NCBI RefSeq assembly: GCF_900104215.1
Contig: NZ_FMXO01000002.1
Span: 186,001-250,000, forward strand
Reading direction: 5' to 3'
Source of the DNA: Desulfonatronum thiosulfatophilum
GTDB lineage: Bacteria; Desulfobacterota; Desulfovibrionia; Desulfovibrionales; Desulfonatronaceae
Length of the DNA: 64,000 nt
Below, in pieces: positions 30,833-40,039 of this stretch. The notes beneath the pieces are model-generated. The model ran no database searches and was not told the DNA's origin. It worked only from the letters and a program-made list of their open reading frames with translations. Made by a program: the position numbers and the translations under genes. Position 1 is the stretch's first letter. Each line of letters begins with the position of its first letter.

Positions 30833-32256
30833 ATCAAAAAACCCTCCACAACCTCCTCGCCCTCGGCGAAGGATTCACCACCGAATTCAAGCGTTCCGGC
30901 ACCTCGAATCTCGGACGGGAGATATGCGCCTTTGCCAATGCCACGGGCGGGATGATCCTGATTGGCGTTACCGATGCGGGGGAGATTGTCGGGGTTAATG
31001 ATCACAATCGCCTCAAGTCTGAAGTGCAGGCCGTTGCCCGGTCTGCCGAACCGCCCATTGCAGTGGAGATCGAGAGTGTGGGCGAGGTGCTGACGGTCAG
31101 GGTGCCGGCCCAGCACGGCAAGCCTTACTCCTTTGGCGGCAAATTCTTTATCCGCGAAGGGGCGTCGTCGCAGCAGATGTCACGCTCCGAGATTCGCGAG
31201 TTTTTCTATGCGGAAGGATTGATCCATTTCGATGAAACACCCTGCGAGCGGTTTTCCCTGGCGGATGACCTGACCGATGAGGTGTGGGAGCGCTTTCGTC
31301 GCCGGGCCAGGATTCCAGCCGACATGCAGGCGCTCACGGCTCTGGAAAACCTGCATCTGGTCAAGGACGGAAAAGTGACCCATGCCGGGGCTTGGCTGCT
31401 GGCCCGGGACATCACCAAATTCAACACCAGCGCAGCGGTTGCCTGTGCTCTGTTCATGGGCACGGACAAGGTGCGGATTCTCGACCGGCGGGGTTTTTCC
31501 GAAGACATCTACTCCATGATCGACCAAGTCATGGACTGGATTTTGTCGAAGATCAATGTCGAGTACATCATCAAGCATGTGAAGCGCGAGGAACGACCGG
31601 AGCTGCCGGAAGAGGCGATGCGGGAGGCGGTGGTGAATGCTCTGGTGCATCGCGATTACCGCTCCACGGCCAGCGTGCATGTCTATCTGTTCAAGGACCG
31701 GCTGGAAATCGTCAGCCCCGGCGGCCTGCCCGCCGGAATGACCGAGGCCGATCTCGGCACAAAGAGCATCCCGCGTAATCCCTTGCTTTTTGCCATGCTG
31801 CACCGCATGGAGGCGGTGGAACACATCGGCTCCGGCATCAAGCGTATCCGCAACCTTTGCCGTGAGTACGGGGTTGCCGAACCGAAGATTGAGGTGTCGG
31901 AGCATTGGTTCACAGTGGTCTTCCCAAGACAGGAATTACCGGAAAGCGATAGACAGGCAGAATCAAGTCGAGACCAATTCACATCCCAAGAGGACCAAGT
32001 CGGGACCAAGTCGGGACCAAGTAAGGACCAAGTTAAAATTCTACGTCATTGCGAAACGGAAAGCGCAATGGGCGACTTGATGGGTGTTCTGGGCAGGACG
32101 AACAGGACCAAGTTCAGGGACCAGGTGTTGGCACCTTTGCTGGAAGCGGAATTGGTGGAAATGACTGTTCCGGATAAACCGCGCAGCAGTAAACAGCGAT
32201 ACCGTTTGACGGCAAAGGGACGTGAGTTTCTTGCTGTACTGGAGCAGCCGCGATGA
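30829..32256 (+). CDS. AlbA_2 (Schlafen-like) ATP-binding protein between hsdS and hsdR
   Basis: 475 aa. An AlbA_2 domain (FTTEFKRSGTSNLGREICAFANATGGMILIGV) is followed by a GHKL-like ATPase segment (ELPEEAMREAVVNALVHRDYRSTASVHV, then HIGSGIKRIRNLCREYG) and a C-terminal winged helix (SKQRYRLTAKGREFL). It has the same architecture as the gene at 28018 but is divergent in sequence. A Gln-, Asp- and Ser-rich linker (QEDQVGTKSGPSKDQV) precedes the DNA-binding tail and derives from imperfect 11-bp DNA repeats. It overlaps hsdS and hsdR by ATGA, so it is a fixed member of the operon. Its function is unknown. Confidence 0.85.
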   Translation: MNQKTLHNLLALGEGFTTEFKRSGTSNLGREICAFANATGGMILIGVTDAGEIVGVNDHNRLKSEVQAVARSAEPPIAVEIESVGEVLTVRVPAQHGKPYSFGGKFFIREGASSQQMSRSEIREFFYAEGLIHFDETPCERFSLADDLTDEVWERFRRRARIPADMQALTALENLHLVKDGKVTHAGAWLLARDITKFNTSAAVACALFMGTDKVRILDRRGFSEDIYSMIDQVMDWILSKINVEYIIKHVKREERPELPEEAMREAVVNALVHRDYRSTASVHVYLFKDRLEIVSPGGLPAGMTEADLGTKSIPRNPLLFAMLHRMEAVEHIGSGIKRIRNLCREYGVAEPKIEVSEHWFTVVFPRQELPESDRQAESSRDQFTSQEDQVGTKSGPSKDQVKILRHCETESAMGDLMGVLGRTNRTKFRDQVLAPLLEAELVEMTVPDKPRSSKQRYRLTAKGREFLAVLEQPR

Positions 32257-35200
32257 CCCCGACCCCTTACACCGAAGACACCCTGGTCCAACAAACCACG
32301 GCCGAGTTCATGGAGCAGAAACTCGGGTGGCGTTCTGTTTTTGCCCACAACAACGAAGACTTCGGACCGGACAGTCTTTTGGGGCGTGCCTCGGATCGGG
32401 ATGTGGTGCTGGTCCGCACGTTGCGGGCCAAGCTGGTGGAGTTGAATCGAGGCTTGCCGGATGTTGCCTATGACGAGGCTGTGCGCCAGATCACGACCAT
32501 CAGCGCGGCGCAATCGCTCCTGGCAACGAACCGGGAAAAATACAACCTGCTCCGGGACGGGGTGCAGGTGGGGTTTCGCAATGCCAGGGGCGAATTGGAA
32601 CGCCAGCGGCTGCGCCTGTTCGACTTTAACGAGCCCTTGAACAACGACTTCCTTTGCGTGCGCGAGCTGTGGGTGCGCGGGGACCTGTATCGCCGCCGGG
32701 CCGATATCGTGGGCTTTGTGAACGGCCTGCCGCTGCTCTTCATGGAGTGCAAAAACGTCTACAAGGACCTGCAAACCGCCTATGAGCGCAACTACAAGGA
32801 CTACCTGGACACCATCCCCCACCTGTTCCACCACAATGCCCTGATCGTGCTCGGCAACGGCATCGAGGCCAAACTGGGCTCCCTGGGCAGCCCGTGCAAA
32901 TTTTTCCACGATTGGAAGCGGTTGGACGAGGGCGAGCCGGGCGTCGTGGACATGGCAACCCTGCTCATTGGCGTTTGCGCCAAGGCCAATTTCATGGACC
33001 TGGTGGAAAACTTTATTCTTTTCGATGAATCCGTCGGGCAGGCCAGGAAAATTCTGGCCCGCAACCATCAGTTCCTTGGCGTCAACCTGGCGGTGGCGGC
33101 TGTTCGCGACAGGGAGGCCAGGGATGGAAGGCTGGGGGTATTCTGGCACACCCAGGGCGCGGGCAAAAGCTACTCCATCGTCTTTTTCACCCGCAAGGTG
33201 CACCGCAAGCTGGGCGGCAACTTCACCTTCCTGGTCTTGACCGACCGAGAGGATCTGGACACGCAAATCTACAAGACCTTTGCCGGGTGCGGCGTGGTGG
33301 ACAGCGACCGTGATCCGTGCCGGGCTTCCAGCGGTGATGATCTCAGACAATTGCTGGGCCGGCACAAGTCCCATATTTTTTCGTTGATCCAAAAGTTCCA
33401 CAAGGATGTCGCCCCTGAAGAAGTGTATACGTTTCGCAACGACATTATCGTGATCACGGACGAGGCCCACCGGACCCAGTACGGCACCTTGGCCCTGAAC
33501 ATGCGCAATGCGCTGCCCAATGCCGGCTACATCGGGTTCACCGGCACGCCCCTGTTTATGGACGACGAGATCACGCGGCGCGTGTTCGGCGATTATGTCT
33601 CGACCTATGACTTTCAGCGGGCCGTGGAGGATCATGCCACGGTTCCGCTGTACTACGACGCCCGGGGAGACAAGCTGGGCGTGGCGGTCAACGATCTGAA
33701 CGAACGGATCGCCGCGAAACTGGAAGAGCTGGAAATCGACGACATTGATGTAGAGCAGCGCCTGGAGCGGGAACTGAAGCGGGACTACCTCATCATCACG
33801 CATGGAGATCGGCTCAACCAGGTGGCCCGGGATTTCGTTCTCCATTATTCCTCGGCCTGGGAGTCCGGCAAGGCCATGTTCGTCTGCATTGATAAGGTCA
33901 CCTGCGTCAGAATGCATAAACTGATCGGATTCTACTGGGACCAGCGCATTCGCGAGCTGGAAAAGGAACTGTCTTGCGCCGCGGACGAGCAGGACGAACA
34001 GTACCGGCTCCGTCAAATCGAATGGATGCGCCAGACGCGCACGGCCGTTGTGGTCAGTGAGGAACAGGGCGAGGTGGAGAAGTTCAGAAAGTGGGATTTG
34101 GACATCAAGCCGCACCGCCGACTGATCAAGGAGGGCATGGACCTGCCCGAGTCCATGCGCAGCCTGCCCCAGTACAGGAATATGCAACGGCTGGCCCTGG
34201 ACGACGCCTTCAAGGAGCCGGAACATCCTTTCCGGATCGCCATTGTCTGCGCCATGTGGCTGACCGGCTTCGACGTGCCCTGCCTCTCCACCCTGTACCT
34301 GGACAAACCGCTCAAGGCGCACACCCTGATGCAGGCCATTGCCAGGGCCAACCGCGTTCACGAAGGCAAGAACAACGGCATGGTCGTGGACTACTGCGGC
34401 ATTCTGAAGAGTCTGCGCAAGGCCCTGGCCACATTTGCCGGAAAAAGCGACGGAGCAGGCGACACGGGCGGGGAGACCAATCCGGCTAGGCCGGGCGAGG
34501 AATTGCTGGCTGACCTGGCCGAGGCCATTGCCTTTGTGCGGACATTTCTCGCTGAACGGGGAGCCTCTCTGGACGATATCATCACGAAAACAGGTTTTGA
34601 CCGCAACGCGGCCATATTGGCGGCCAAGGAGACGGTCAACGAAAACGACGAGACCCGCAAGCGGTTCGAGGTCACCTGCCGGGCCGTTTTCGTGAAATTC
34701 AAGGCCTGCATCAATGAAAAAGGCGTGAACGCCCACCGGGCGGACCACGATGCGATCAATGTAATCTACAAAAGCCTCCAGCAGGACCGTGAGGAAGCGG
34801 ATATCACGGACATCATCCGAAAATTGTATGAGGTGGTGGACAAGGCCATCAAGGTGCGGCCGACTCCCGCGACAGAAAACACGGAACCCTATGATATCAG
34901 CAAGATCGACTTTGACCGGCTGCGCAGGGAATTTGAACGTATTCGGGCCAAGCGGACCACTGTCCAGAACCTGAAAGCAGTCATCGAACTCCGCCTTCAG
35001 CGATTGCTCCAGCAAAATCCGCTGCGCACGGATTTCCAGAAACGCTACGAAGAAATCGTTGCCGACTACAACCGGGAAAAGGACCGGGTGACCATTGAGC
35101 AAACGTTCGAAGAGCTGATGCGGATTATTCGGGATATTGACGATGAAGGAAGCCGGGCCGTGCGCGAAGGCCTGGATGAAGAGTCGCTGGCCCTGTACGA

Positions 35201-35501
35201 CCTGTTGCGTAAACCGGAGCTTTCCGCCCAGGATATCAAACGGATCAAGTCCGTGGCCGTGGATCTTTTGCAAACCGTCAAGAACAGGATCAGCGTGATT
35301 GAGGATTGGGAAAGCCGGGAAGCAACCAGGGACAATATCCGTTTGACAATCCGGGATTTTCTGTGGAGCGACACAACCGGCCTGCCGGCCGACCACTATT
35401 CCGAGGACGACGTGCTTGCCAGGGCCGAGGAGGTCTACCGCCACGTCTACCGCGTCTATCCGACCCTGCCCTCGCCGTACTATGGAGTGCGAGCGGCCTG
35501 A
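32253..35501 (+). CDS. hsdR: Type I restriction endonuclease subunit HsdR
   Basis: 1082 aa. The N-terminal PD-(D/E)xK nuclease has D151 and the ECK at 165-167 (segment ADIVGFVNGLPLLFMECKN). The helicase motor follows, with GAGKS at 302-306, DEAH at 403-406 and later SF2 motifs (GFTGTPL, and the QAIARANRVHEG segment). It translocates DNA and cuts when unmodified sites are found. The coiled C-terminal region probably binds HsdM. It overlaps the AlbA_2 gene by ATGA and is the last gene of the operon. Confidence 0.94.
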   Translation: MTPTPYTEDTLVQQTTAEFMEQKLGWRSVFAHNNEDFGPDSLLGRASDRDVVLVRTLRAKLVELNRGLPDVAYDEAVRQITTISAAQSLLATNREKYNLLRDGVQVGFRNARGELERQRLRLFDFNEPLNNDFLCVRELWVRGDLYRRRADIVGFVNGLPLLFMECKNVYKDLQTAYERNYKDYLDTIPHLFHHNALIVLGNGIEAKLGSLGSPCKFFHDWKRLDEGEPGVVDMATLLIGVCAKANFMDLVENFILFDESVGQARKILARNHQFLGVNLAVAAVRDREARDGRLGVFWHTQGAGKSYSIVFFTRKVHRKLGGNFTFLVLTDREDLDTQIYKTFAGCGVVDSDRDPCRASSGDDLRQLLGRHKSHIFSLIQKFHKDVAPEEVYTFRNDIIVITDEAHRTQYGTLALNMRNALPNAGYIGFTGTPLFMDDEITRRVFGDYVSTYDFQRAVEDHATVPLYYDARGDKLGVAVNDLNERIAAKLEELEIDDIDVEQRLERELKRDYLIITHGDRLNQVARDFVLHYSSAWESGKAMFVCIDKVTCVRMHKLIGFYWDQRIRELEKELSCAADEQDEQYRLRQIEWMRQTRTAVVVSEEQGEVEKFRKWDLDIKPHRRLIKEGMDLPESMRSLPQYRNMQRLALDDAFKEPEHPFRIAIVCAMWLTGFDVPCLSTLYLDKPLKAHTLMQAIARANRVHEGKNNGMVVDYCGILKSLRKALATFAGKSDGAGDTGGETNPARPGEELLADLAEAIAFVRTFLAERGASLDDIITKTGFDRNAAILAAKETVNENDETRKRFEVTCRAVFVKFKACINEKGVNAHRADHDAINVIYKSLQQDREEADITDIIRKLYEVVDKAIKVRPTPATENTEPYDISKIDFDRLRREFERIRAKRTTVQNLKAVIELRLQRLLQQNPLRTDFQKRYEEIVADYNREKDRVTIEQTFEELMRIIRDIDDEGSRAVREGLDEESLALYDLLRKPELSAQDIKRIKSVAVDLLQTVKNRISVIEDWESREATRDNIRLTIRDFLWSDTTGLPADHYSEDDVLARAEEVYRHVYRVYPTLPSPYYGVRAA

Positions 35502-35831
35502 GGCCAGGATGCATCGGCACCAGCAAACCGAGGAACCGAGGAACGCCAACAGCACATCCTCGGACAATAGTCTGGACCGGATTGGCACAGGAAGCCCGGA
35601 ACGCCAATGATCACTCTTCGATCAAGCAGAGGTCGATCCGTCTGCCCGTGCTTGTTGATGCTGCGTCCTGCTCCGGATGGTGGTCTATGGACGGCGTGAG
35701 CCAGGTCGATGCGTTAATGGATATGAGGGTGGGGATGACGTACCTTTCCCAAGGTGGAAGGATCGGGAATGGAAAAGGTAGAGACGAAAAAAAAGGGTTC
35801 AGACGTTTCCGTCTGAACCCTTGATTTTTCT
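35502..35831. other. Region between hsdR and tRNA-Ala
   Basis: 330 bp with no recognisable gene. A strong hairpin with flanking A/T tracts lies at 35786-35822. The remaining sequence may contain remnants, but I see nothing to name. Confidence 0.5.
35786..35820 (-). terminator. Terminator behind tRNA-Ala
   Basis: GGGTTCAGACG (35795-35805) pairs with CGTCTGAACCC (35810-35820) around a TTTC loop. On the minus strand it is followed by eight or nine T residues (complement of 35787-35794), a classical rho-independent signal for the tRNA transcript. A weaker T run on the plus side may also stop reads from hsdR. Confidence 0.85.
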
Positions 35832-35907
<76 letters not shown>

Positions 35908-35975
35908 GTGCGAAGATGTGGAATTTATCCGAATCGCCGCGGATGTCAAGTCAGAAATGGTTTCGGATAAAAAAA

Positions 35976-36587
35976 TTATCGAAATAATTTGGAGGCGATT
36001 TCAGCTACGTGGCGGCCCTGAAATCTGGCGCCTTCAAGTTCGTTTTCGCTGGGCATGCGCTCGCCTTTCGGGCCGACAATGGTGGAAATACCGTAGGGAG
36101 ACCCGCCGGTGATTTCGTCCATTCGCGTCTGTCCCTTGAACGAGTATGGAAGTCCGACCGTTATCATGCCCATATGCATCAGGAAGGGGATGAAGGTCAG
36201 GATCGTGGTTTCCTGGCCACCGTGCTGGGTGGCGGAACTAGTAAAGACGCTGCCCACCTTCCCGACCAGCTTATCCTCGGCCCAAAGTCCTACGGTTGCA
36301 TCAAGAAACTGTCGCATCTGGCCGCACATGTTCCCATACCTGGTGGGCGTACCGAAAATAATGGCATCGGCCTCGACCAGTTCATCCACGGTGCAGACTT
36401 GTACTTCCTGAAGTTTCTTTTGAGCCTCCGTTGCGCCCATTTTCGCAAGAATATCGTCGGATAAAGTTTCCGGAACTCGGCGCAAATCAACTTCAGCCCC
36501 CGGAACCTGACGGACTCCTTCGAGAATGCCCTGGGCCAGAGCATGGATGTGGCCGTACATGGAGTAATAGACAATCAATGCTTTCAT
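35976..36587 (-). CDS. wrbA: NAD(P)H:quinone oxidoreductase, WrbA-type flavodoxin-like protein
   Basis: 203 aa. The FMN phosphate loop is at the N-terminus ([18 protein letters not shown]), with [21 protein letters not shown] and [11 protein letters not shown] typical of WrbA. It reduces quinones by two electrons in the cytoplasm and limits redox cycling. AAGGAGCTGAC-type sequence precedes the ATG. It is a single gene downstream of the tRNA on the same strand. Confidence 0.93.
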   Translation of the reverse strand: MKALIVYYSMYGHIHALAQGILEGVRQVPGAEVDLRRVPETLSDDILAKMGATEAQKKLQEVQVCTVDELVEADAIIFGTPTRYGNMCGQMRQFLDATVGLWAEDKLVGKVGSVFTSSATQHGGQETTILTFIPFLMHMGMITVGLPYSFKGQTRMDEITGGSPYGISTIVGPKGERMPSENELEGARFQGRHVAEIASKLFR

Positions 36588-36761
36588 GGTCAGCTCCTTC
36601 GTTTACGATTTGGATTCAGTCAGGCTCCCAAGACCAACTTCCGCGACCCGGCATGATCGTGGAGGTGTTTCAGTGGATCAACCCGGCGGTCAAGAACAAA
36701 CATAAATCGATCGGCATAGATGTAAACATCGACGTTCCGGATAATTCCCTGAAAAACAAGC

Positions 36762-37799
36762 TCACGTCTGTTTCGCCATAGAGGACTGCAAGAAAACGAT
36801 CCTCGCCAGACTTTCCAGTTCCTCGGCCAGGGAGAGGGCCTCGTTCAGGTCGCGTCCCCAGCAGACCAGACCGTGCTTCTCCATGAACATGGCCGGGTAG
36901 GCCATGGCCGCTCTGCCAACCTGCTTGGCCAGGTCATCGCATCCCGGATTGAGAGGAGCGAGGCGAATCATTTTGCGGGACCAGACATCAGCTTCGAACA
37001 GGGGAAGATCAAGCATCTCGCCTTTGGTTCTGTTCATGCTCAGGGCCAGCAAATACGGCGGATGGACATGCAGGATTGCGTGGGCCTTGGGTTGAAAGGA
37101 ATAGACGGCCCTGTGCAGGGCAGCTTCCGTCGACGGCTGGCCTGGCCCGAGAACATTACCCGAACTGAGATGAACCCGTGCCAGGTCGCCGGGCTGCAGC
37201 CGCCCCTTGGCGCAGCCGGAAACCGTAACAACCATGGCGTCACCCTGACGAATGCTGATGTTTCCGTTCAATCCGGCCATCAGTCCTCTTTCCCAAGCCT
37301 GACGCCCCATTCCCTTGATCAGTTGTCCCTCCCGGGCGCTGATTCGCGGTCCCCAGGGAGTGCCGTAGGGAGTGCCCTGATCCGGAACGTCCGAGCGATT
37401 CTTTTCAAGAACCGGCTTGAGATCGACAACCGGAGTCCCGTCCAGGGCCTCAAGGGGAAAAACCTCCAGACTGCCCTTTTCCAGGTCGACCCGCATGATC
37501 CGTACCTGATGCAGCCCGATGGGGTTTGGCCGATTTGGCGAGCGCAGCGCAAAGACCCCGGTGAGCGGATTGTCCGGATTGTTGCGGGCCCTGGCCTTCA
37601 GCGTGTCGCGCTGGGCCTGGTGCAGCCAGGTGATAACCAATACCTCCATTCCGGAGTCAAGCCCTTCAAGGGCGGCAGCATACTCGGAGGCCACGACAAT
37701 CCGAGCTGCCGGTCCGCCGTCCAGTCCTTGTTTGGGACAATCTTCAAGGCTTTTCAAGGGCGAATCGACAAAGCCGATAGGTGTGAGCGTGATATCCAT
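36762..37799 (-). CDS. TrmO-like domain fused to class II aldolase domain
   Basis: 345 aa in one frame. Residues 1 to about 145 resemble TrmO/TsaA (the ALRSPNRPNPIGLHQ segment at about 84-98, and VVDLKPVL), which methylates t6A37 in tRNA using SAM. Residues from about 160 to 345 form a class II aldolase/adducin domain, with zinc ligands E225, H244 and H246 (HVHPP) and H309 (KHG). The aldolase part would act on a phosphorylated sugar or similar. The two known activities have no obvious common pathway, so the fusion may mark a new linked role. It lies 9 bp after the sigma54 activator stop, on the same strand. Confidence 0.85.
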   Translation of the reverse strand: MDITLTPIGFVDSPLKSLEDCPKQGLDGGPAARIVVASEYAAALEGLDSGMEVLVITWLHQAQRDTLKARARNNPDNPLTGVFALRSPNRPNPIGLHQVRIMRVDLEKGSLEVFPLEALDGTPVVDLKPVLEKNRSDVPDQGTPYGTPWGPRISAREGQLIKGMGRQAWERGLMAGLNGNISIRQGDAMVVTVSGCAKGRLQPGDLARVHLSSGNVLGPGQPSTEAALHRAVYSFQPKAHAILHVHPPYLLALSMNRTKGEMLDLPLFEADVWSRKMIRLAPLNPGCDDLAKQVGRAAMAYPAMFMEKHGLVCWGRDLNEALSLAEELESLARIVFLQSSMAKQT

Positions 37800-37808
37800 G
37801 TCTTCGCT

Positions 37809-39239
37809 TTAGTGATGAATGACTTTTTTCAGATCAATGCCGTACTTGCGCATCCGGTTGAGTACGGTAACACGGTTTATGCCGAGAATCCGGGCCGCTT
37901 CTGACTTGTTGCCTCCGGACTGGCGCAGCGCCTGGATCAACTGTTTTTTTTGATCGTCTTCCTGGGCGATGCCTTGCACGGGAGTGGCGGCCTGGAATTC
38001 CGGCGCCTGAAGCGTAGCAGGCAGGTGCTCCGGCTCGATATGCCCGGAATCGGCCAGCACGAAGGCATATTCAAGACTGCTTTTCAGCTCGCGCACATTG
38101 CCGGGCCATGAATAGTCCATGAACATGCGCAAGGTTCGCGGACTGAGGCCCTTGATGTCCTTTTCGCTTTTACAGCGCAACCGCTGGACGAAATAGTCGG
38201 CCAGCAGCGGGATGTCCTCTTTGCGCTCCCGCAGTGCGGGCAGATGGATGGGGACGACGTTGATCCGGTAGAAGAGGTCCTCTCGGAACTCCCCGGAATA
38301 GATGAGTTCAGGAAGTATCTTGTTTGTTGCCGTAATGATCCGCACGTCAACGGAAAGCTGCCGGTTTTCCCCGACCCTCTCGAAAGTTTTGGTTTCCAGC
38401 ACCCGCAGCAGCTTGACCTGAACGGACATCGGCAAATCACCGATCTCATCCAGGAAAATGTCCCCGCCGTGCGCCGCCTCGAACCGTCCCTGGCGATGCC
38501 GGAACGCTCCAGTAAAAGCGCCCTTGACGTGCCCAAACAGTTCGCTCTCCAGCAGGGCCTCATTCAGGGCCGCGCAGTTGAACTGCACGAAAGGCTCATC
38601 GGATCGAGGCCCCAGGTCATGGATGGCTCTGGCCACCAGTTCCTTGCCCGTGCCCGACTCGCCGCAGATGAAGACCGGTGCGTCACTCTGGGCGGCCTTC
38701 TCGATCAACTTGAAGATTTTGTGCATTTTGGCGGATCGGCCAACCATGCCATGAAAGATGGTATTTTCATCCAAGAGCCGGGACAGCTGCTGCAGTTCGT
38801 TTTCCTTGCGATCCAGCTCTGTAATGTCGGTCAGGGTCTCCACGGCGCCCAGCGGAGTTCCGTCATCAGCAAAAAGCACCGATGCCGTTTTCAGAACGGT
38901 GACATACGTCCCATCCTTGCGCATCACGTGACATTTCCGGCGGACGATTTTCCCCTTTTCGAAGAGCTTGCACCATGCGCTCTGGGCGTCCGAGCGAACT
39001 CGCATGCAGGCATCGCAATTGAAAATCGTACAGGACAAATCCACAAGCTCCTCGCGTGAATAGCCGGTAATTTCCTCCAGGGCCTTGTTGACCATGCGAA
39101 TGGTGCCGTTGGTGTCCACCAGCAACAGACCTTCCTGCATGACATCCACGATTTTGCTCCAATGTGCGTCAAAGGGGAAATATTTCGTGTCCTGGCTGTC
39201 CAGACAATCTTCATCATCCCCGTATGTTCTTAATTGCAT
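37809..39239 (-). CDS. Sigma54-dependent activator with Cys-rich PAS domain
   Basis: 476 aa: a PAS sensor (about 25-140), a central AAA+ domain with GESGTGKE and the sigma54-contact loop GAFTGA, and a Fis-type helix-turn-helix tail (GGNKSEAARILGINRVTVLNRM). The PAS domain has an unusual set of cysteines (C70, C75, C78, C90, C103), suggesting a redox, metal or sulfur signal. The start at 39239 was chosen because GGAG lies about 6 nt upstream; a frame extension to 39299 is less likely. It is divergent from a sigma54 promoter controlling the cytochrome-molybdoenzyme operon, so it is probably that operon's regulator. Confidence 0.9.
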   Translation of the reverse strand: MQLRTYGDDEDCLDSQDTKYFPFDAHWSKIVDVMQEGLLLVDTNGTIRMVNKALEEITGYSREELVDLSCTIFNCDACMRVRSDAQSAWCKLFEKGKIVRRKCHVMRKDGTYVTVLKTASVLFADDGTPLGAVETLTDITELDRKENELQQLSRLLDENTIFHGMVGRSAKMHKIFKLIEKAAQSDAPVFICGESGTGKELVARAIHDLGPRSDEPFVQFNCAALNEALLESELFGHVKGAFTGAFRHRQGRFEAAHGGDIFLDEIGDLPMSVQVKLLRVLETKTFERVGENRQLSVDVRIITATNKILPELIYSGEFREDLFYRINVVPIHLPALRERKEDIPLLADYFVQRLRCKSEKDIKGLSPRTLRMFMDYSWPGNVRELKSSLEYAFVLADSGHIEPEHLPATLQAPEFQAATPVQGIAQEDDQKKQLIQALRQSGGNKSEAARILGINRVTVLNRMRKYGIDLKKVIHH

Positions 39240-39342
39240 GAAAACTCCAAGTTTTGGTGCAAAAATTCGAGACCATAAAGCCGGCAAAGACATTTGCATG
39301 ACGTAAAACAGGTAAGCCGGATTCTGGCGAGTAGTTTACTAC

Positions 39343-39376
39343 ATGTGTGATAATCGTATGCGACATGATTAATCAC
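39343..39376. promoter_or_regulatory. Inverted repeats, possible activator binding sites
   Basis: ATGTGTGATA and TATGCGACAT (39343-39352, 39357-39366) match in 7 of 10 paired positions. GTGATAATC (39347-39355) also mirrors GATTAATCAC (39367-39376). They lie about 100-130 bp upstream of the sigma54 promoter, the usual distance for an enhancer site. Confidence 0.4.
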
Positions 39377-39470
39377 CTGTCAATCCAAAACACGCCAACA
39401 AGAGGGCCCCCCGCTTCATATCGGAGCAGAATATTCAATTAATAAAAAAAGATAGCCTATTCACTCAGAA

Positions 39471-39486
39471 TGGCATACATTCTGCA
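39471..39486 (+). promoter_or_regulatory. Sigma54 (-24/-12) promoter
   Basis: TGGCATACATTCTGCA has the GG and GC doublets exactly 12 bp apart, as the sigma54 consensus TGGCAC-N5-TTGCA demands. It lies about 77 bp upstream of the cytochrome ATG, with a start point expected near 39497. Confidence 0.85.
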
Positions 39487-39562
39487 AAATGGTTGTAAAA
39501 GCAGATCCGGAACTCATCCTCATGCAACTTAATCCACCACCATAAAATCAAAGGAGCTAGCA

Positions 39563-39904
39563 ATGAAAAAGCAGACACTGATGGGAATCGCAACGGCAGT
39601 CATTTTGGCTTCATATGTCGGCATTTCCGTGGCCAGCGAATTCGGCAACGCCCGGAAGGGACGTTTCCTTTACCGCCAAACCTGTCGGCCGTGCCACATG
39701 GAAAACCCGGTTGGCGAAATTCCGGCTCAGTATCTCGGACCGGATTCCAAAACCCAGGCCGAGTGGAAGCAGGTCTTCGAAAACTACACCGAACTGCCCT
39801 GCGCCGGACACTGGGGAGAGCTCTCCGACCAGGACCGTATGGACATCCTGCAGTATGTTCACGACGGCGCCCAAGATTCCCCGACCCCCGCCAAGTGCGG
39901 CTGA
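39563..39904 (+). CDS. Small exported monoheme c-type cytochrome
   Basis: 113 aa. A signal peptide (about 1-25, ending SVAS) is followed by the heme-binding motif CRPCH at 41-45. There is one heme site only; the distal ligand cannot be fixed by eye. It would carry electrons in the periplasm, probably to or from the neighbouring molybdoenzyme. AAGGAG precedes the ATG. It is the first gene behind the sigma54 promoter, about 135 bp ahead of the molybdoenzyme gene. Confidence 0.9.
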   Translation: MKKQTLMGIATAVILASYVGISVASEFGNARKGRFLYRQTCRPCHMENPVGEIPAQYLGPDSKTQAEWKQVFENYTELPCAGHWGELSDQDRMDILQYVHDGAQDSPTPAKCG

Positions 39905-40039
39905 CGGCTTCGGTACCGGAATACTTTTGACATAACCGATCAGCCAGAGGGCCTTTGAGGGCCAACGAAACATGAACGACTCCGGGCCTGTCCGCACCAC
40001 CTTGATATGAATGCGGACAGGTCGGGCAGGGAGCCAGGT

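Larger units (their letters stand above)
39240..39562. other. Divergent control region between the sigma54 activator and the sulfur module
   Basis: 323 bp. It holds a -24/-12 promoter (39471-39486) directed towards the cytochrome gene and inverted repeats near 39343-39376 suitable as activator sites. No gene is seen. Confidence 0.8.

Noticed and set aside
36653-36781. Small plus-strand ORF (MIVEVFQWINPAVKN) between wrbA and the TrmO fusion
   Set aside because: No ribosome-binding site and no recognised family; it overlaps the 3' end of the minus-strand gene.
40007-40039. Earlier start of the PhsA-like gene
   Set aside because: It would put 11 residues ahead of the Tat signal; GGGAG before 40040 fits better.
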